From assembly GCF_000735135.1 (NCBI RefSeq), contig NZ_JPLZ01000004.1:1-64000 (forward strand): a DNA stretch of 64,000 bases, read 5' to 3'. Positions 53,001 to 60,847 of this stretch are shown here, piece by piece. The DNA comes from Chryseobacterium sp. FH1 (GTDB taxonomy: Bacteria > Bacteroidota > Bacteroidia > Flavobacteriales > Weeksellaceae). Every line of letters begins with the position of its first letter. The first letter of the stretch is position 1. Made by a program: the position numbers and the translations under genes. Under the pieces are notes generated by a model that searched no databases, was not told the origin of the DNA, and was given only the letters and a program-made list of their open reading frames with translations.

Positions 53001-53172
53001 AGATAACATCGGCATTCGCACCTTGATAACTTGTGTTCACCACTACGGTTGGAGGCGCGATATCTGGATATTGAGAAACCGGCAAAGTCACGATTCCCAA
53101 TACACCAAGGATCACGATGATGATTGAAATAACGGTGGATAATACCGGACGTTCTATAAATTTTTTAAACAT
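50026..53172 (-). CDS. RND multidrug efflux transporter (AcrB/MexB family, HAE1)
   Basis: Inner-membrane proton/drug antiporter of 1048 residues, the standard length. It starts MFKKFIERPVLSTVISIIIV; the proton-relay acidic pair lies in GIVVDDAIVVVEAV near residue 405; a second relay-region helix and porter domains are complete, and the C-terminus is charged (KKVSDKYEGELSE). It follows the AcrA-like gene by 101 bp. With the adaptor and OMF it should expel hydrophobic compounds; substrates are unknown. Confidence 0.97.
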   Translation of the reverse strand: MFKKFIERPVLSTVISIIIVILGVLGIVTLPVSQYPDIAPPTVVVNTSYQGANADVILKSVIVPLEEQINGVEGMTYMTSSATNDGSGSVTVYFKQGVDPDIAAVNVQNRVSRANSLLPREVTQAGVTVLKRQSSNVLIFSLYSENPAYDMTFLQNYTNINIVPQIKRVTGVGDVTVFGSKDYSIRIWLDPNKMASYGLVPSDISTLLAEQNIEAAPGSLGDESNQSFRYTLKYKGRLTEIPEFDNIIIKATENGQTLKLKDVARVELGAQDYTGTSVTDGNPSIGMAVAQTAGSNAQEVIDQSIAVLDKAQESFPKGVKYVALVNANDFLDASIEKVIHTLFEAFILVFIVVFLFLQDWRSTLIPAISVPVAIVGTFFFLSIFGFTINLLTLFALILAVGIVVDDAIVVVEAVHSKLENGEKSPLRASVNAMDEISGAIISITLVMAAVFIPVSFISGSAGVFYKQFGLTLAISIILSAVNALTLSPALCAIFLKPHSHEEKKKNFLERFFTNFNIIFDAMVKRYTRGILFLLRKKWMAFAGLAVFAGIFVWLMNTTPKSFVPSEDMGGIFMDISLPIGSNENRTREVMQKVEDIVKKQPEVLHIFKVSGRGMISGSGSNNGMLIVKLKDWKDRTDKGTDLQSFVARMYKETAGIKDAKMTFFGRPTLQGFGNAAGFEMQIQDQKGGSIADLTKVTNDFIDKMNQQPDIQRTFTSFNPNYPQYMIDIDIAATKAAGFTINDILTTMQGYYGGVYASNVNLFGKQYRVIYQAPFEDRENLESFNMIQVRNSNGEMAPLSRFITARKVYGPQAIGRFNLFTAISLNGTPNPGFSSGDAINTVERVAKETLPQGYGYEFSGLTREEVTAGGQTVYIFILCCVFVYFLLAAQYESYILPFAVMLSLPVGLAGVMMFSSWIGGSNNIYTQISLIMLIGLLAKNAILIVEFALDARKKGYTIAHAAISGAKQRLRPILMTSFAFIFGLIPLAISTGAGAVGNQSIGIGAIGGMLFGTIFGVFFIPILFAVFMYLQEKVSSKKVSDKYEGELSE

Positions 53173-53273
53173 ATATTTTTAGACTAAAAGAAAAAAGATG
53201 AAGGATAAAAGACTTTCAGCATTAAAAGCTTTCAAATTCTCACTTTTGACATTAATAAAATAATTTGGAAAGA

Positions 53274-54422
53274 CTATTTTTTATTGATGACATTTTGCAA
53301 AGTCGTTTCTTTCGGCACTACGACGGTTTCATCTTTCAAAAGTCCAACACCTTCTACAACCACCTTGTCACCAGCTTTCAATCCGGAAGTCACAGCGTAA
53401 GTCAATCCGTCTGGAAGATCTTCAACTTTGATTTCTGCAGATTTCACTTTGTTGTCCGCGCCAATCAGGTAAACGAAAAATTTCCCTTGAAGTTCGTAAG
53501 TTGCCGCTTGAGGAACGATGATCACGTCTTCCAGATTGTTTGGCAATTGAACTGTTGCGCTGTAGCCACTTCTCAGCAAGCCTTTAGGATTTGCAAACGT
53601 TGCTCTCATAGAGAATGAACCTGTGTTTGGATCAACCAATCCACTGATGGATTCAATTTTTCCTTTTTCGTCATATTTGCTTCCGTCTGATAAAATCAAA
53701 TCCACCAATGGTGAATTTTTCAGTTTTTCTTTGATTGTTGCGCCTTCGGAATGTTTGAAGAAATCCAACTGCTGTTTTTCATTAATTGAAAAATAAGCGA
53801 ATATCTTTGAAACATTTGAAACCGTAGTCAACGGCTGCGTAGTCGCTGTGCTGATGTAACTTCCTGCTTTGTAAGGCAATGTTCCAACTACGCCACTTAC
53901 TGGGCTGTAAAGTTTGGTGTAGCCTGCATTGACCTGAGCATTGGTCAACTGAGCTTGCGTTTCGGCCAACGATGCTTTTGCAGATTTGAGACCCAATTCT
54001 GCAGCTTGAAGTTCATAGGCCGAGATGATTTTTTTATCAACCAAAGGTTTGGTTTTGGTGACTTGCATCTGTGCAGTAGCAACCGCTGCTCTTGCGCTGT
54101 TCATCGTAGCTTGTGCGGCTAAAACAGACTGTTCGTATTGAGGATTTCTGATGAGGAAAAGCAATTGTCCTTTGCTGACCTGACTACCTTCGTCGATGTA
54201 GATTTTTTCTACAAAACCGTCAATTTTCGGACGGATCTCTACGTTTTCTACACCTTCCAATCTGGCAGGATATTGTGTCAAATTTTCAGCGGGCCCACTT
54301 TTCGCAACAATATATTGATATGGTTGAGGCGGTAATTCTTTTTTCTCGTCTTTGTTTTCTGACTTGGAACAAGAAGTCAAAAGACCTAAAACAACAAAAA
54401 AGCCAAGCGCGATATTCCTCAT
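53274..54422 (-). CDS. RND efflux periplasmic adaptor (AcrA family) lipoprotein
   Basis: A 382-residue membrane fusion protein. The ATG at 54422 yields a lipoprotein signal MRNIALGFFVVLGLLTSC with Cys18; a longer reading to 54518 adds 32 residues without signal character. The lipoyl half GFVEKIYIDEGSQVSKGQLL (about 75-94), alpha-hairpin (about 100-165), second lipoyl half APVSGVVG-like YSPVSGVVGTLPYKAGSYIS and beta-barrel are all present. First gene of the RND operon. A 16-bp palindrome 174 bp upstream is also found in front of the other efflux operon. Confidence 0.95.
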   Translation of the reverse strand: MRNIALGFFVVLGLLTSCSKSENKDEKKELPPQPYQYIVAKSGPAENLTQYPARLEGVENVEIRPKIDGFVEKIYIDEGSQVSKGQLLFLIRNPQYEQSVLAAQATMNSARAAVATAQMQVTKTKPLVDKKIISAYELQAAELGLKSAKASLAETQAQLTNAQVNAGYTKLYSPVSGVVGTLPYKAGSYISTATTQPLTTVSNVSKIFAYFSINEKQQLDFFKHSEGATIKEKLKNSPLVDLILSDGSKYDEKGKIESISGLVDPNTGSFSMRATFANPKGLLRSGYSATVQLPNNLEDVIIVPQAATYELQGKFFVYLIGADNKVKSAEIKVEDLPDGLTYAVTSGLKAGDKVVVEGVGLLKDETVVVPKETTLQNVINKK

Positions 54423-54515
54423 AAATACTAATTTTTTAGATATGTTTTCAAACAAACGTTCAAATTTATTGATTAAATACAAAATACACGTTACGTATTC
54501 AATAATAAAATCTAT

Positions 54516-54536
54516 CAAATATAATCAACAAAACTA
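54516..54536 (-). promoter_or_regulatory. possible -7 boxes of the RND operon
   Basis: Two overlapping candidates on the minus strand, TAGTTTTG (54536-54529) and TATATTTG (54523-54516), both full TAnnTTTG matches. They lie 94-106 bp before the ATG. Neither has a convincing -33 element at 19 bp. Confidence 0.45.
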
Positions 54537-54595
54537 TGACAATTGACTTTCAATAAGTTAAAAAATAATTTTAATGAATATTTAACATATTGCAA

Positions 54596-54611
54596 TCAAA
54601 CAATTGTTTGA
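54596..54611. promoter_or_regulatory. palindromic operator candidate (efflux operon 2)
   Basis: TCAAACAATTGTTTGA is a perfect 16-bp palindrome with the same 7-bp arms as 46481-46496. It lies about 60-70 bp upstream of the candidate -7 boxes. A weaker, half-matching TCAAACAAACGTTCAA is at 54448-54463, between the promoter and the start codon. Confidence 0.7.
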
Positions 54612-54883
54612 AACAATTCTTTAATTTTGATTTCCTTGAAGCGATATATGCTCCTTATTCAAATCAAAATTGATCTCAATATTCATCTTTGATGTTGATA
54701 AATTTGCTCGTAACAAAACTATGTTCTAATTTTCACAAACCACTTACCTGAGCTACAAAAATGATTACCAATTTTACTTATAATAAATTTTATAAAAAAT
54801 TGTACTGTGAAGTAATTTGGCAATCAAAATTTAATTGGATATTTGAGATTTGACATTGATGAAAATTAAAAAATACTCTGCAA
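54612..54883. other. AT-rich intergenic stretch
   Basis: No gene, hairpin or repeat that I can recognise between the palindrome and the small membrane-protein genes. It should contain the promoter of the latter, but no full TAnnTTTG box is seen on the plus strand. Confidence 0.4.
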
Positions 54884-55343
54884 ATGAAAAGTAATTTGAA
54901 ATATTTCACATGGGTGATTATAATTCTTGGAATCATTACACCATTTATAGATTATGCTGTTATAATTCAAATTGTTAATTCCTTTCGTTGCGATTTTGTT
55001 TATTTCAATAGTCACTTTCTTTTTTAATCTAATTAAATATAAAAAAGAAGTATTCAAAAAAAAATCAACAGTTCTACTCCCATTACTTCCTATTTTCTTA
55101 ACTTCACAATTAATCTCGACCTTCACGGTTGACAGAATTCAAAGATTTAGAAGTGATATTATCATTAAGAAAATTGAAGGAAAAGAAATTGCCATAACTT
55201 TGACTCCAACAGCAAATTTTGGAATCGAGTATCACAAATTGAAGAACAATAGCTTTGTTATCCAGTATTATAGAGGATTTTTAATTTCAGAAAAATATGA
55301 TAATGAAGAAAAAAAATGGAAATCTTACGGCTGTAATGATTGA
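54884..55343 (+). pseudogene. small membrane protein gene, apparently frameshifted
   Basis: I do not recognise the family. From the ATG at 54884 a frame reads MKSNLKYFTWVIIILGIITP and one hydrophobic helix, then runs to a stop near 55029. From about 54972 a second frame, one base out of phase, continues with two more hydrophobic segments (FVAILFISIVTFFFNL, LLPLLPIFLTSQL) and a soluble tail ending YGCND at 55343. The second frame has no ATG at all, only a TTG at 54972. Removing one base near CAAATTG at about 54967-54974 joins them into a plausible three-helix protein of about 152 residues. So this is probably one gene with a single-base insertion, or a sequencing error. It overlaps the next gene by 8 bp. 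Confidence 0.55.
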
Positions 55344-55893
55344 TAAAAACAAACCACTCCCAATCCTCTTCAGCCTCAATTCCCTCTACTTATCGTTGCT
55401 CTACTTTAGGTTATTTTGGATTTCGGATGGCATGGAAACACCTCAGCTTCTGATTTATAAATATGCGCTTTATTCCGTGTTCTTGGTTTATCCGCTTTTC
55501 ATCTTCTCGATTTTAATTTTTTCGAAAATGACAAAGGCGAATATGTTTCTCAAGTTTTTGATTTTCGGATTGGTTTTATCTGGTCCGGTTTTGTACTTCT
55601 ACACCTTTGATTTATTCCAACAAGAGGAACTTTTGTGTGGTTACTTGGTAATTTTGATACAATGTTTGATTCAATCCCAAGCAGTGAGAGATGAGGAAAT
55701 GATTGCGAGATTTGCGAGTGTTTATGCAGGAAAATTGCTGTTGTGGTTTTTCATTTTGATCTTATCGCTGTCATATCTTTTGATTAATGACAATGATATT
55801 TTGATGAATATGCTATTTGGAGGCGTGTACTATTTGAGCGTCGGCATCTTGGATTATTTCGTTAACAAGTATAAATTTCTGACCGAAAAATAA
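55336..55893 (+). CDS. hypothetical integral membrane protein
   Basis: A 185-residue protein with four or five hydrophobic segments (about 8-26, 36-60, 63-85, 128-145, 150-170) and few charged residues between. I do not recognise a family or catalytic motif. I choose the ATG at 55336 (MIDKNKPLPILFSLN) because it overlaps the stop of the upstream small gene by 8 bp; an ATG 39 bp earlier would fall deep inside that gene. The two may be a coupled pair. It converges with a methyltransferase gene 11 bp away. Confidence 0.6.
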   Translation: MIDKNKPLPILFSLNSLYLSLLYFRLFWISDGMETPQLLIYKYALYSVFLVYPLFIFSILIFSKMTKANMFLKFLIFGLVLSGPVLYFYTFDLFQQEELLCGYLVILIQCLIQSQAVRDEEMIARFASVYAGKLLLWFFILILSLSYLLINDNDILMNMLFGGVYYLSVGILDYFVNKYKFLTEK

Positions 55894-55904
55894 TTGAATG
55901 TAAA

Positions 55905-56672
55905 TTAGGATTTCCTCACAACGGGCAGAATCTCATTTTTGTTCAAACCAAATCTTTTGATTTCCGTTTCTGAGAATTTTTGAGAATAGAAATTAGCATC
56001 AACTTCAAAACCAACACTTTTCAATCGATCGAAGTAATCCATTCCGTACCAACGAACGTGATCGTATTGTCCAAAATGTTTTTGACGTTCCTTCGGATCT
56101 GTAATTGTGAAATCTTCGTAAGTTGTTTCGAGAGAATTTCTCATCGGAACTTGCACGATTCCCCAGCCTTTTGGTTTCATCACGCGATAAAGTTCTGACA
56201 TTGCTTTTCTGTCATCGATGATGTGTTCCAAAACGTGGTTGCAAATAATGACATCGTAAGTATTATCTGCAAAAGGCAGATCCAAAATATCCGCTTTCAC
56301 ATCCACAATCGGTGAGAAAAGATCGGCCGACGTGTAATCCAGATTTTTCATTTTTTTGAATTTTCTCAAAAATTCCTGTTCCGGAGCGATGTGCAAAACT
56401 TTCAGTTTAGCTGTGAAAAAATCAGTTTCATTTTGAAGATAAAGCCACATTTGGCGGTGTCTTTCTAATGACAAAGTTCCTGGCGAAAGCGCATTTGCAC
56501 GTTGTTTTCCGTAGCCGTATGGTAAGAATTTGTGGTAAGATTTACCATCGATCGGATCGGTAAAATTATCACCTTTGAAAAAGAGAACAATCAAAGGACG
56601 CAAAAAAATGCTTAAGTTAATAAGCATTGGTCTTGGAATTTTATTGAGTAGAAATTTGGTGAATTTTTTCAT
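55905..56672 (-). CDS. class I SAM-dependent methyltransferase
   Basis: A 255-residue protein with a methyltransferase type 11 core: LHIAPEQEFLRKF as motif I variant (about 93-105, EQEF instead of GxGxG), ADILDLPFADNTYDVIICNHVLEHI (shown as ADILDLPFADNTYDV, about 126-140), RVMKPKGWGIVQVP. A hydrophobic N-terminal region (LLNKIPRPMLINLSIFLRPL) may bind membrane. The substrate is unknown; relatives are often annotated only as methyltransferases. It lies 3 bp downstream of map on the same strand and is probably cotranscribed with it. Confidence 0.82.
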   Translation of the reverse strand: MKKFTKFLLNKIPRPMLINLSIFLRPLIVLFFKGDNFTDPIDGKSYHKFLPYGYGKQRANALSPGTLSLERHRQMWLYLQNETDFFTAKLKVLHIAPEQEFLRKFKKMKNLDYTSADLFSPIVDVKADILDLPFADNTYDVIICNHVLEHIIDDRKAMSELYRVMKPKGWGIVQVPMRNSLETTYEDFTITDPKERQKHFGQYDHVRWYGMDYFDRLKSVGFEVDANFYSQKFSETEIKRFGLNKNEILPVVRKS

Positions 56673-56675
56673 TAA

Positions 56676-57485
56676 TTAAAAATCCAGCTGAAACGCTTTT
56701 TCCTCATCGGATTTGATTCCCAAAGCTTCGTAGATGTAATCGTAGGTAGAAAGCAAAACAGGTTTTCCGTTGATGATGCAAACATCGTGTTCGAAATGCG
56801 CAGATGTTTTGTTGTCCAAAGTCGTCACCGTCCAACCGTCATTGTGGAACTTCACTTTCTCGGTTCCAAGGTTGATCATTGGCTCGATAGCAAGTGCAAT
56901 TCCGTCTTTCAGGACTTTTCCACTTCCAGGTTTTCCGTAGTTAGGAACTTGAGGATCTTCGTGCATTTTTCTACCAACGCCGTGCCCAACCAATTCGCGA
57001 ACCACGCCATAGCCTTCTTTCTCACAATGTTTTTGGATCGCGTTGGAAATATCACCAACACGTTTTCCTCTCACACACTGCTCGATTCCTTTATAAAGTG
57101 ATTCTTTCGCAACTTTCAACAATTTTTTGTCTTCCGCAGAAATTTCACCGACTTCGAAAGTATAAGCGTGATCGCCTACAAAACCATTCCAGAAAACACC
57201 GCAATCTACGGACAAAATCGTCCCTTCTTTTACCGGTTCTGTGTTTGGAATACCGTGAACAACTTGGTCATTCGGAGAAATACAAAGCGATGCAGGAAAT
57301 CCGCCATAACCTAAAAATGCTGGTTCTGCACCGTGATCTTTGATAAAATCGTAAGCTAATTTGTCAAGATGTAAAGTTGTAACTCCCGGCTTTATTTCCT
57401 TAGCTAACATCCCCAAAGTCTGGGAAACCAATCTTGCACTTTGCTTCATCAACCGAAGCTCCTCTATTGTTTTTAGTTGAATCAT
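56676..57485 (-). CDS. map: methionine aminopeptidase, type I
   Basis: Removes the initiator methionine from new proteins. The 269 residues contain the five metal ligands Asp94 (SVDCG), Asp105 (GDHAY), His168 (VGHGVGR), Glu201 (AIEPMI) and Glu232 (FEHDV), plus the active-site His77 (VVHGIPN). Type I without the insertion of type II. Upstream of it an 84-bp gap holds TACTTTGTAC repeats; downstream the methyltransferase gene follows after 3 bp. Confidence 0.96.
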   Translation of the reverse strand: MIQLKTIEELRLMKQSARLVSQTLGMLAKEIKPGVTTLHLDKLAYDFIKDHGAEPAFLGYGGFPASLCISPNDQVVHGIPNTEPVKEGTILSVDCGVFWNGFVGDHAYTFEVGEISAEDKKLLKVAKESLYKGIEQCVRGKRVGDISNAIQKHCEKEGYGVVRELVGHGVGRKMHEDPQVPNYGKPGSGKVLKDGIALAIEPMINLGTEKVKFHNDGWTVTTLDNKTSAHFEHDVCIINGKPVLLSTYDYIYEALGIKSDEEKAFQLDF

Positions 57486-57508
57486 TTAAAATTGTATTAA
57501 TGTATGAT

Positions 57509-57561
57509 GTAAAATGTATTTATAATGTAATACTTTGTACTTGATACATTTTACTTTGTAC
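57509..57561. repeat. inverted and direct repeat upstream of map
   Basis: GTAAAATGTAT (57509-57519) and ATACATTTTAC (57544-57554) are perfect inverted repeats; TACTTTGTAC is repeated directly at 57531 and 57552. It lies between the HAD gene stop and the map start and might end the HAD transcript or be part of the map leader. Confidence 0.65.
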
Positions 57562-57569
57562 TAACAGAC

Positions 57570-58004
57570 TTACCAAAAAAGGCCTTTCTTCTTTTCTTTT
57601 TTCATTTTGGAGTAAGCATGAACTTCACCTCCTGCGACCTGAAATTCTATTCTTTCATTGATGATCTGGTAAATCTCGCCCCAACCTGGGAATCCACCTA
57701 GATTTCTGTCGTCTATGAAAAGGTCGGCGTCCAATTTTCTGGATTGTGTTTCGTGGTCGAATACTTCACCTTCAAAACTTGAGTTGATGGCGTAAAATTC
57801 CAATCCGTTTTTTCTGCAGAATTCTACAGCTTCTTCCAGAGATTTACCATGTCTGTACGTCCAAAGAATCAGTCTATAACCTTCTCCTTGAAGTTTTTTC
57901 AATGTTTCGAATGCAAATGTTTTTGCCTTTCCAATTCCCGGATAAGCATCATCCACGATAGTTCCGTCAAAATCGATTGCTAGTTTTTTATTACTTTTTA
58001 TCAT
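57570..58004 (-). CDS. HAD-like phosphatase (BT0820-type)
   Basis: A 144-residue HAD-superfamily protein without a cap domain. The catalytic motif DFDGTIV gives Asp11 and Asp13; motif II is LILWTYR (the Thr at about 48), and DADLFIDDRNLGGFPG (about 97-112) supplies the magnesium-binding acids. The start at 58004 gives the motif close to the N-terminus; a longer frame to 58067 would add an unlikely hydrophobic leader upstream of the promoter-proximal ATG. The substrate is unknown. Its -7 box TATATTTG lies 25 nt before the ATG. Confidence 0.82.
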   Translation of the reverse strand: MIKSNKKLAIDFDGTIVDDAYPGIGKAKTFAFETLKKLQGEGYRLILWTYRHGKSLEEAVEFCRKNGLEFYAINSSFEGEVFDHETQSRKLDADLFIDDRNLGGFPGWGEIYQIINERIEFQVAGGEVHAYSKMKKEKKKGLFW

Positions 58005-58029
58005 CGTTGTTATTAAAAAAATAAGTTTG

Positions 58030-58037
58030 CAAATATA
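58030..58037 (-). promoter_or_regulatory. -7 box of the HAD phosphatase gene
   Basis: Minus-strand TATATTTG, a full TAnnTTTG match, 25 nt before the ATG at 58004. Confidence 0.6.
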
Positions 58038-58105
58038 CAAATAATGTAGAGGTAAGAAAATAGACAAATTATAATAGACTGAAAATCAATCTTAAATTAT
58101 AATTC

Positions 58106-58132
58106 AAAAAAAATACGCTTTGTCAGCGCATT
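58106..58132 (-). terminator. terminator of the desaturase gene
   Basis: On the minus strand AATGCGCT pairs with AGCGTATT (one wobble) and is followed by about eight T. It is 6 bp past the stop. Confidence 0.85.
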
Positions 58133-58138
58133 TTTCTA

Positions 58139-59116
58139 TTAACTTTTCACCCATTTGAAACTGTAAGGCAGTTCCGGTGTTTTGATCCTGTCTGAGATTC
58201 TTTGCAATCTGTCTGGTAACTTCATTAGATAATCTCTCGCTCGTTCGGCTTGGTCATTCAAGTTTTTCATTTGGTCAATTTTCCATTCGTCCAGGAGATC
58301 AGAAAGAATATTAATATAATCTTGCGCAGTGTACACCATTGCTCTCTGAGCAGCATCCGAAAAATGTTCCCAAAGTTCGCCGGCTTTTTGTCCTGATTCT
58401 CTAAGTAAATGTGCTGGCATTACGATTTTCCTTTTCATCATATCTTCGAAGGCTAGCATCATTCCGCTGGCATCCATTTCGAAAATCCTTGCTGAGAAAT
58501 CCTTGTAAGCTTTGGCGTGTCTAGCTTCATCCGCTGCGATGACCCCACACATTTGTGCTAACTTTTTATTCCCAGATTGTTTTGCCAAAGTCCCAACTCT
58601 TCTGTGAGAAATATTGGTTGCGGTTTCCTGAAAACTGGTGTAAACGAAATTTTTATAAGGATCTGAACTAGTTCCTATGTCGAAACCATCGCTGATGAGA
58701 TGTTGTGTTGTGATTTCCATCTCGCGCATATTCACACGACCGCAGAGGTAAAGATATTTTCCGAGAAGATCTCCGTGACGGTTTTCTTCTGCAGTCCAGG
58801 CTCTGATCCATTTAGTCCAGCCTGTATTTTTTTCTTGATTTACACCATCGAGGTTCATCAGCCAAGATTCGTAAGTTGGCAATGCTTCTTCTGTGATGCA
58901 ATCGCCTATCAATGTTACGAAAAGGTCATAAGGCATTTCTCTGGCAAATGTTTGCAGTTCGTCGATTTCATCTTTGAAATTATCGCTGGAACTGTCCGGA
59001 AGGAAATCCGAAGGTTGCCATATTTTCTCGATCGGTGTTAAATATGATGCGATAAACTCGTCCATATTCTTTTCCATCGATCTCATTACCTCTATCTGTA
59101 ACTCTTTTTCGTGCAT
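58139..59116 (-). CDS. acyl-ACP desaturase (stearoyl-ACP 9-desaturase family)
   Basis: Soluble di-iron enzyme introducing a double bond into acyl chains bound to acyl carrier protein; makes unsaturated fatty acids aerobically. The 325-residue protein has the two di-iron motifs EENRH (110-114) and DEARH (196-200), plus bridging Glu164 in SFQETAT. The N-terminal WQPSDFLPD is also characteristic. Position of the double bond cannot be told from the sequence. The gene is single with its own promoter and terminator. Confidence 0.95.
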   Translation of the reverse strand: MHEKELQIEVMRSMEKNMDEFIASYLTPIEKIWQPSDFLPDSSSDNFKDEIDELQTFAREMPYDLFVTLIGDCITEEALPTYESWLMNLDGVNQEKNTGWTKWIRAWTAEENRHGDLLGKYLYLCGRVNMREMEITTQHLISDGFDIGTSSDPYKNFVYTSFQETATNISHRRVGTLAKQSGNKKLAQMCGVIAADEARHAKAYKDFSARIFEMDASGMMLAFEDMMKRKIVMPAHLLRESGQKAGELWEHFSDAAQRAMVYTAQDYINILSDLLDEWKIDQMKNLNDQAERARDYLMKLPDRLQRISDRIKTPELPYSFKWVKS

Positions 59117-59141
59117 TAAATTGAATCTTATTTTATGGATT

Positions 59142-59149
59142 CAAATATA
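59142..59149 (-). promoter_or_regulatory. -7 box of the desaturase gene
   Basis: Minus-strand TATATTTG, full TAnnTTTG match, 25 nt before the ATG at 59116. No clear -33 element. Confidence 0.6.
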
Positions 59150-59279
59150 ACAAAATCATACCAATGGCTAATAATCCATCGAAGTTTGTGATAGTTTGTG
59201 AAATTAAGTACAAAGTGAAAATAACTTGAAAATCACTACACACGGTGTAACAACTTTAGAAAATGGCCATTAAAATCAT

Positions 59280-59307
59280 AAATAAAAACCAGCAAAAATG
59301 CTGGTTT
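59280..59307 (-). terminator. terminator of the T9SS-secreted protein gene
   Basis: AAACCAGCA (59286-59294) and TGCTGGTTT (59299-59307) pair perfectly around AAAA; on the minus strand TTTTTATTT follows. It is 27 bp past the stop. Confidence 0.88.
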
Positions 59308-59333
59308 CCATTAAAAGATTATGTGTGGACAAA

Positions 59334-60701
59334 TTATTGTTTTATGATCTTTATCGTTTCTGTCTTACCGTTTTTAAGCATCACTTTTCCAACATAATTA
59401 CCTGAAGTAAGATTTGATACATTAATTTTATTGTTACTGATCGTAGCATCTTTCACAAGTTGTCCTGCGATGTTGTAAATCAGAATTCTTTCCGCTTCTT
59501 GGTTGGAAACGATTGTTAATTCATTCTTAACAGGATTTGGATAGAAACCGAAATTATTTTTATTGAAATCATTTACCGCCAAGCTAGATTTAGAGTATCC
59601 AATCGCCTGAAAAACATAATTATATCCATCATTGATTTCCCAGGATTCTCCTTCGTCATAAGAAGTATAAGAATATCCGCCAATGCCATCTTGAGACGTG
59701 GCTTCCCATTGCAGATAATCCGTGAACGGAACCTGCTTTGCCTTAACCTCAACAAAATATTTCCCCTGGGTCAATTCCACAGCCTGAGGCAATTCGAAAT
59801 CCAGATCCACAGCAACCACTTCCAATGGATATCCTGGAACCTGCCAATATCCGAAATAATTTTCTGTCTTCGGACCAATATTCTCAAAAGAAAACAAAAT
59901 CTCTCCTGGCGCATCATCTACAGAAGAACGGATGTTAATTGTCGCATTCTCAATATTTCCTAATTGTAATGTTGAAATTTTAAAGTTTGTAAGCGTAAAC
60001 TTCGTATTGTCGGGAACAATGATATCATCTGCCAACGATCTTCCCGGCATGCTAGCTCCAGCTTCATGTGCGTCGGAAACATTACCCTGGCTGGTTGCTG
60101 TGCCATAATCTGGTTGAGTTTCGCCAGTGGAAGTACAAATACCTGAAACCTGGAAAATATGATCATAATAAGAATAACCGCCAAACCAATCTTCAGAATC
60201 AAATTTGGAATAGCCAAATCTGCCTAACTTTGTAGTTTCCTGATTATTTATTTCCCAGCTTGCAGAAGTAGCATCTCCAGGCTTCGCTTTTACGGACAGG
60301 TAATATTTTCCTTTCGGCAGATCGAATGTTGAAGGAAGATTCACATTGATCTCATACGCTGAATTATTTTCCAATGTATATTTGAAAGTTTGAGAAGCGG
60401 GAACCACGTTTTCAAATGACTTGATGAGATCTCCTGGCCTGCCAGCATTGTCCTTATAAAAATAAAGATTGACATAAGTGAGATCAGCCGAACCTTTCAG
60501 CGCATTAAATTTCACATTATTCACAGTGAGGATCTTCCCAAACTCCACATCAAAATCTGACGCAGATGTATACTCGTAGTTTCCGCCTGTGGTAATATTT
60601 TCGCCGTTTCCAGTAGTGTCTGATGAAACACCATAAACGCAGTTTTGAGAAAAAGACATCACTCCGGATATCATCATCAAAAAAATCAAATTTTTCTTCA
60701 T
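59334..60701 (-). CDS. T9SS type A sorting domain-containing secreted protein
   Basis: A 455-residue secreted protein. Residues 1-18 form a Sec signal (FLMMISGVMSFSQ). Two homologous beta-rich domains of about 165-170 residues follow (about 30-195 and 205-370); each runs from an ADD/SDF-type start through SFENV/SFENI, a KGKYYLSVKAK / QGKYFVEVKAK strand, a W-E-N/T-S segment, GGYSY, and F-Q-V/A-G at its end. The last 75 residues are a Por-type sorting domain (FYPNPVKNELTI ... SGNYVGKVMLKNGKTETIKIIKQ) that directs export through the type IX system. Function unknown; probably surface or extracellular. I choose the ATG at 60701; ATGs upstream give no better signal. Confidence 0.85.
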   Translation of the reverse strand: MKKNLIFLMMISGVMSFSQNCVYGVSSDTTGNGENITTGGNYEYTSASDFDVEFGKILTVNNVKFNALKGSADLTYVNLYFYKDNAGRPGDLIKSFENVVPASQTFKYTLENNSAYEINVNLPSTFDLPKGKYYLSVKAKPGDATSASWEINNQETTKLGRFGYSKFDSEDWFGGYSYYDHIFQVSGICTSTGETQPDYGTATSQGNVSDAHEAGASMPGRSLADDIIVPDNTKFTLTNFKISTLQLGNIENATINIRSSVDDAPGEILFSFENIGPKTENYFGYWQVPGYPLEVVAVDLDFELPQAVELTQGKYFVEVKAKQVPFTDYLQWEATSQDGIGGYSYTSYDEGESWEINDGYNYVFQAIGYSKSSLAVNDFNKNNFGFYPNPVKNELTIVSNQEAERILIYNIAGQLVKDATISNNKINVSNLTSGNYVGKVMLKNGKTETIKIIKQ

Positions 60702-60847
60702 AAAAAACATATTATAATTATTGGATGCTAAACTATGTGACATTATCGGCAAATCCAACTACAGTACTTTCGAAATCCTTGATTTTTAAATAATAAAATT
60801 TAAATTAAAACTATGATTATCAATGTTTTGGATTTTAAAATATAATT

